A DNA stretch of 64,000 bases from JAHEEL01 sp942491345 (lineage in GTDB: Bacteria; Actinomycetota; Acidimicrobiia; Spongiisociales; UBA5794), in the NCBI GenBank assembly GCA_942491345.1, contig CALOAN010000011.1, positions 393,117 through 457,116 on the forward strand, written 5' to 3'. The notes beneath the pieces are model-generated. The model had not been told where the DNA came from. It did not search any database and saw nothing but the letters and a program-made list of their open reading frames with translations. Positions 63,974 to 64,000 of this stretch are shown here, one piece after another. The position numbers and the translations under genes are program-made. How positions within the stretch are numbered: position 1 is the first letter of the stretch; every line of letters starts with the position of its first letter.

Positions 63974-64000
63974 TGACCGGATTTGAACCGGCGCTACCGC
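63974..64000 (-). other. tRNA 3'-part-like sequence at the window end
   Basis: TGACCGGATTTGAACCGGCG continues to the last base and matches the tRNA-Glu-like T-arm at 62407-62430, but the acceptor strand differs (TTTTGA in place of CCCCGA). A complete tRNA may continue past 64000; that cannot be seen. Confidence 0.35.

Larger units (their letters stand above)
60881..64000. repeat. Tandem duplication, unit about 1550 bp
   Basis: Unit A is 60881-62430 and unit B 62431 to about 64000. Both run from the same point within the beta-helix gene, through its start and leader, to a tRNA-like 3' end. Unit B is about 20 bases longer because of indels. Confidence 0.8.

Overview
The window is high-GC, densely packed bacterial DNA that reads as a chromosome segment of an actinobacterium (Actinomycetota). 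Pointers are a mycothiol-conjugate amidase (Mca-like), a CofC/FbiD-like enzyme of coenzyme F420 synthesis, a VanW/PASTA envelope protein pair, Thr-rich lipoproteins, many GTG starts and many ATGA-type overlaps. A class such as Acidimicrobiia is plausible but is my inference. No rRNA, complete tRNA, CRISPR array or phage gene is visible.

Layout. 0-4.5 kb: a TetR-led, translationally coupled operon (ketosynthase-III-like, acyl-CoA ligase, alpha/beta hydrolase, then a lipoprotein cut by the window edge), with a palindrome in front of tetR. 4.5-9.5 kb: dtd, a DUF368/PopT-type lipid carrier translocase, an Amacr-type racemase followed by an overlapping 52-codon FlgM-like gene, a peptidoglycan-binding lipoprotein and a DHA2 exporter. 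9.5-14.5 kb: an operon of nucleoside hydrolase, ribokinase, PQQ-type sugar dehydrogenase lipoprotein and a UMF1-type transporter carrying an inserted extracytoplasmic domain. 14.6-16.5 kb: two genes each with one apparent single-base frameshift. 16.5-17.8 kb: a repeat-rich patch with an 872-bp inverted-repeat-bounded cassette holding one lipoprotein gene. 17.8-28.8 kb: housekeeping and catabolic genes, then a coupled GTPase-GTPase-MscS operon behind mca. 28.9-33.1 kb: two tandem VanW-PASTA paralogues. 33-48 kb: pyruvate kinase, an amino-acid ABC transporter, fbiD, oxidoreductases, an orphan UgpC-type ATPase and a methyltransferase. 48.3-49 kb: insertion-sequence debris.

From about 50.45 to 62.43 kb lies what looks like an accessory island, flanked by direct repeats that resemble the 3' end of a tRNA-Glu. 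It carries a mobile-mystery A/B (HTH + Fic) module with an AT-rich control region, a CBS-BON protein, two small DksA/TraR-type zinc-finger proteins, tandem universal stress proteins, a large P-type cation ATPase and broken genes. Two divergently oriented leaders that match the yybP-ykoY manganese riboswitch head the two transcripts. The right end is a beta-helix secreted protein followed by a decayed 1550-bp tandem copy of its 5' part.

Five intergenic arrays built on a 7-bp unit (GACNYGA), some joined to a hairpin-rich core, are scattered between 16 and 43 kb and are not explained by any gene. Several one-base frameshifts and the noisy right-end duplicate mean that assembly or base-calling error should be excluded before calling these genes dead.
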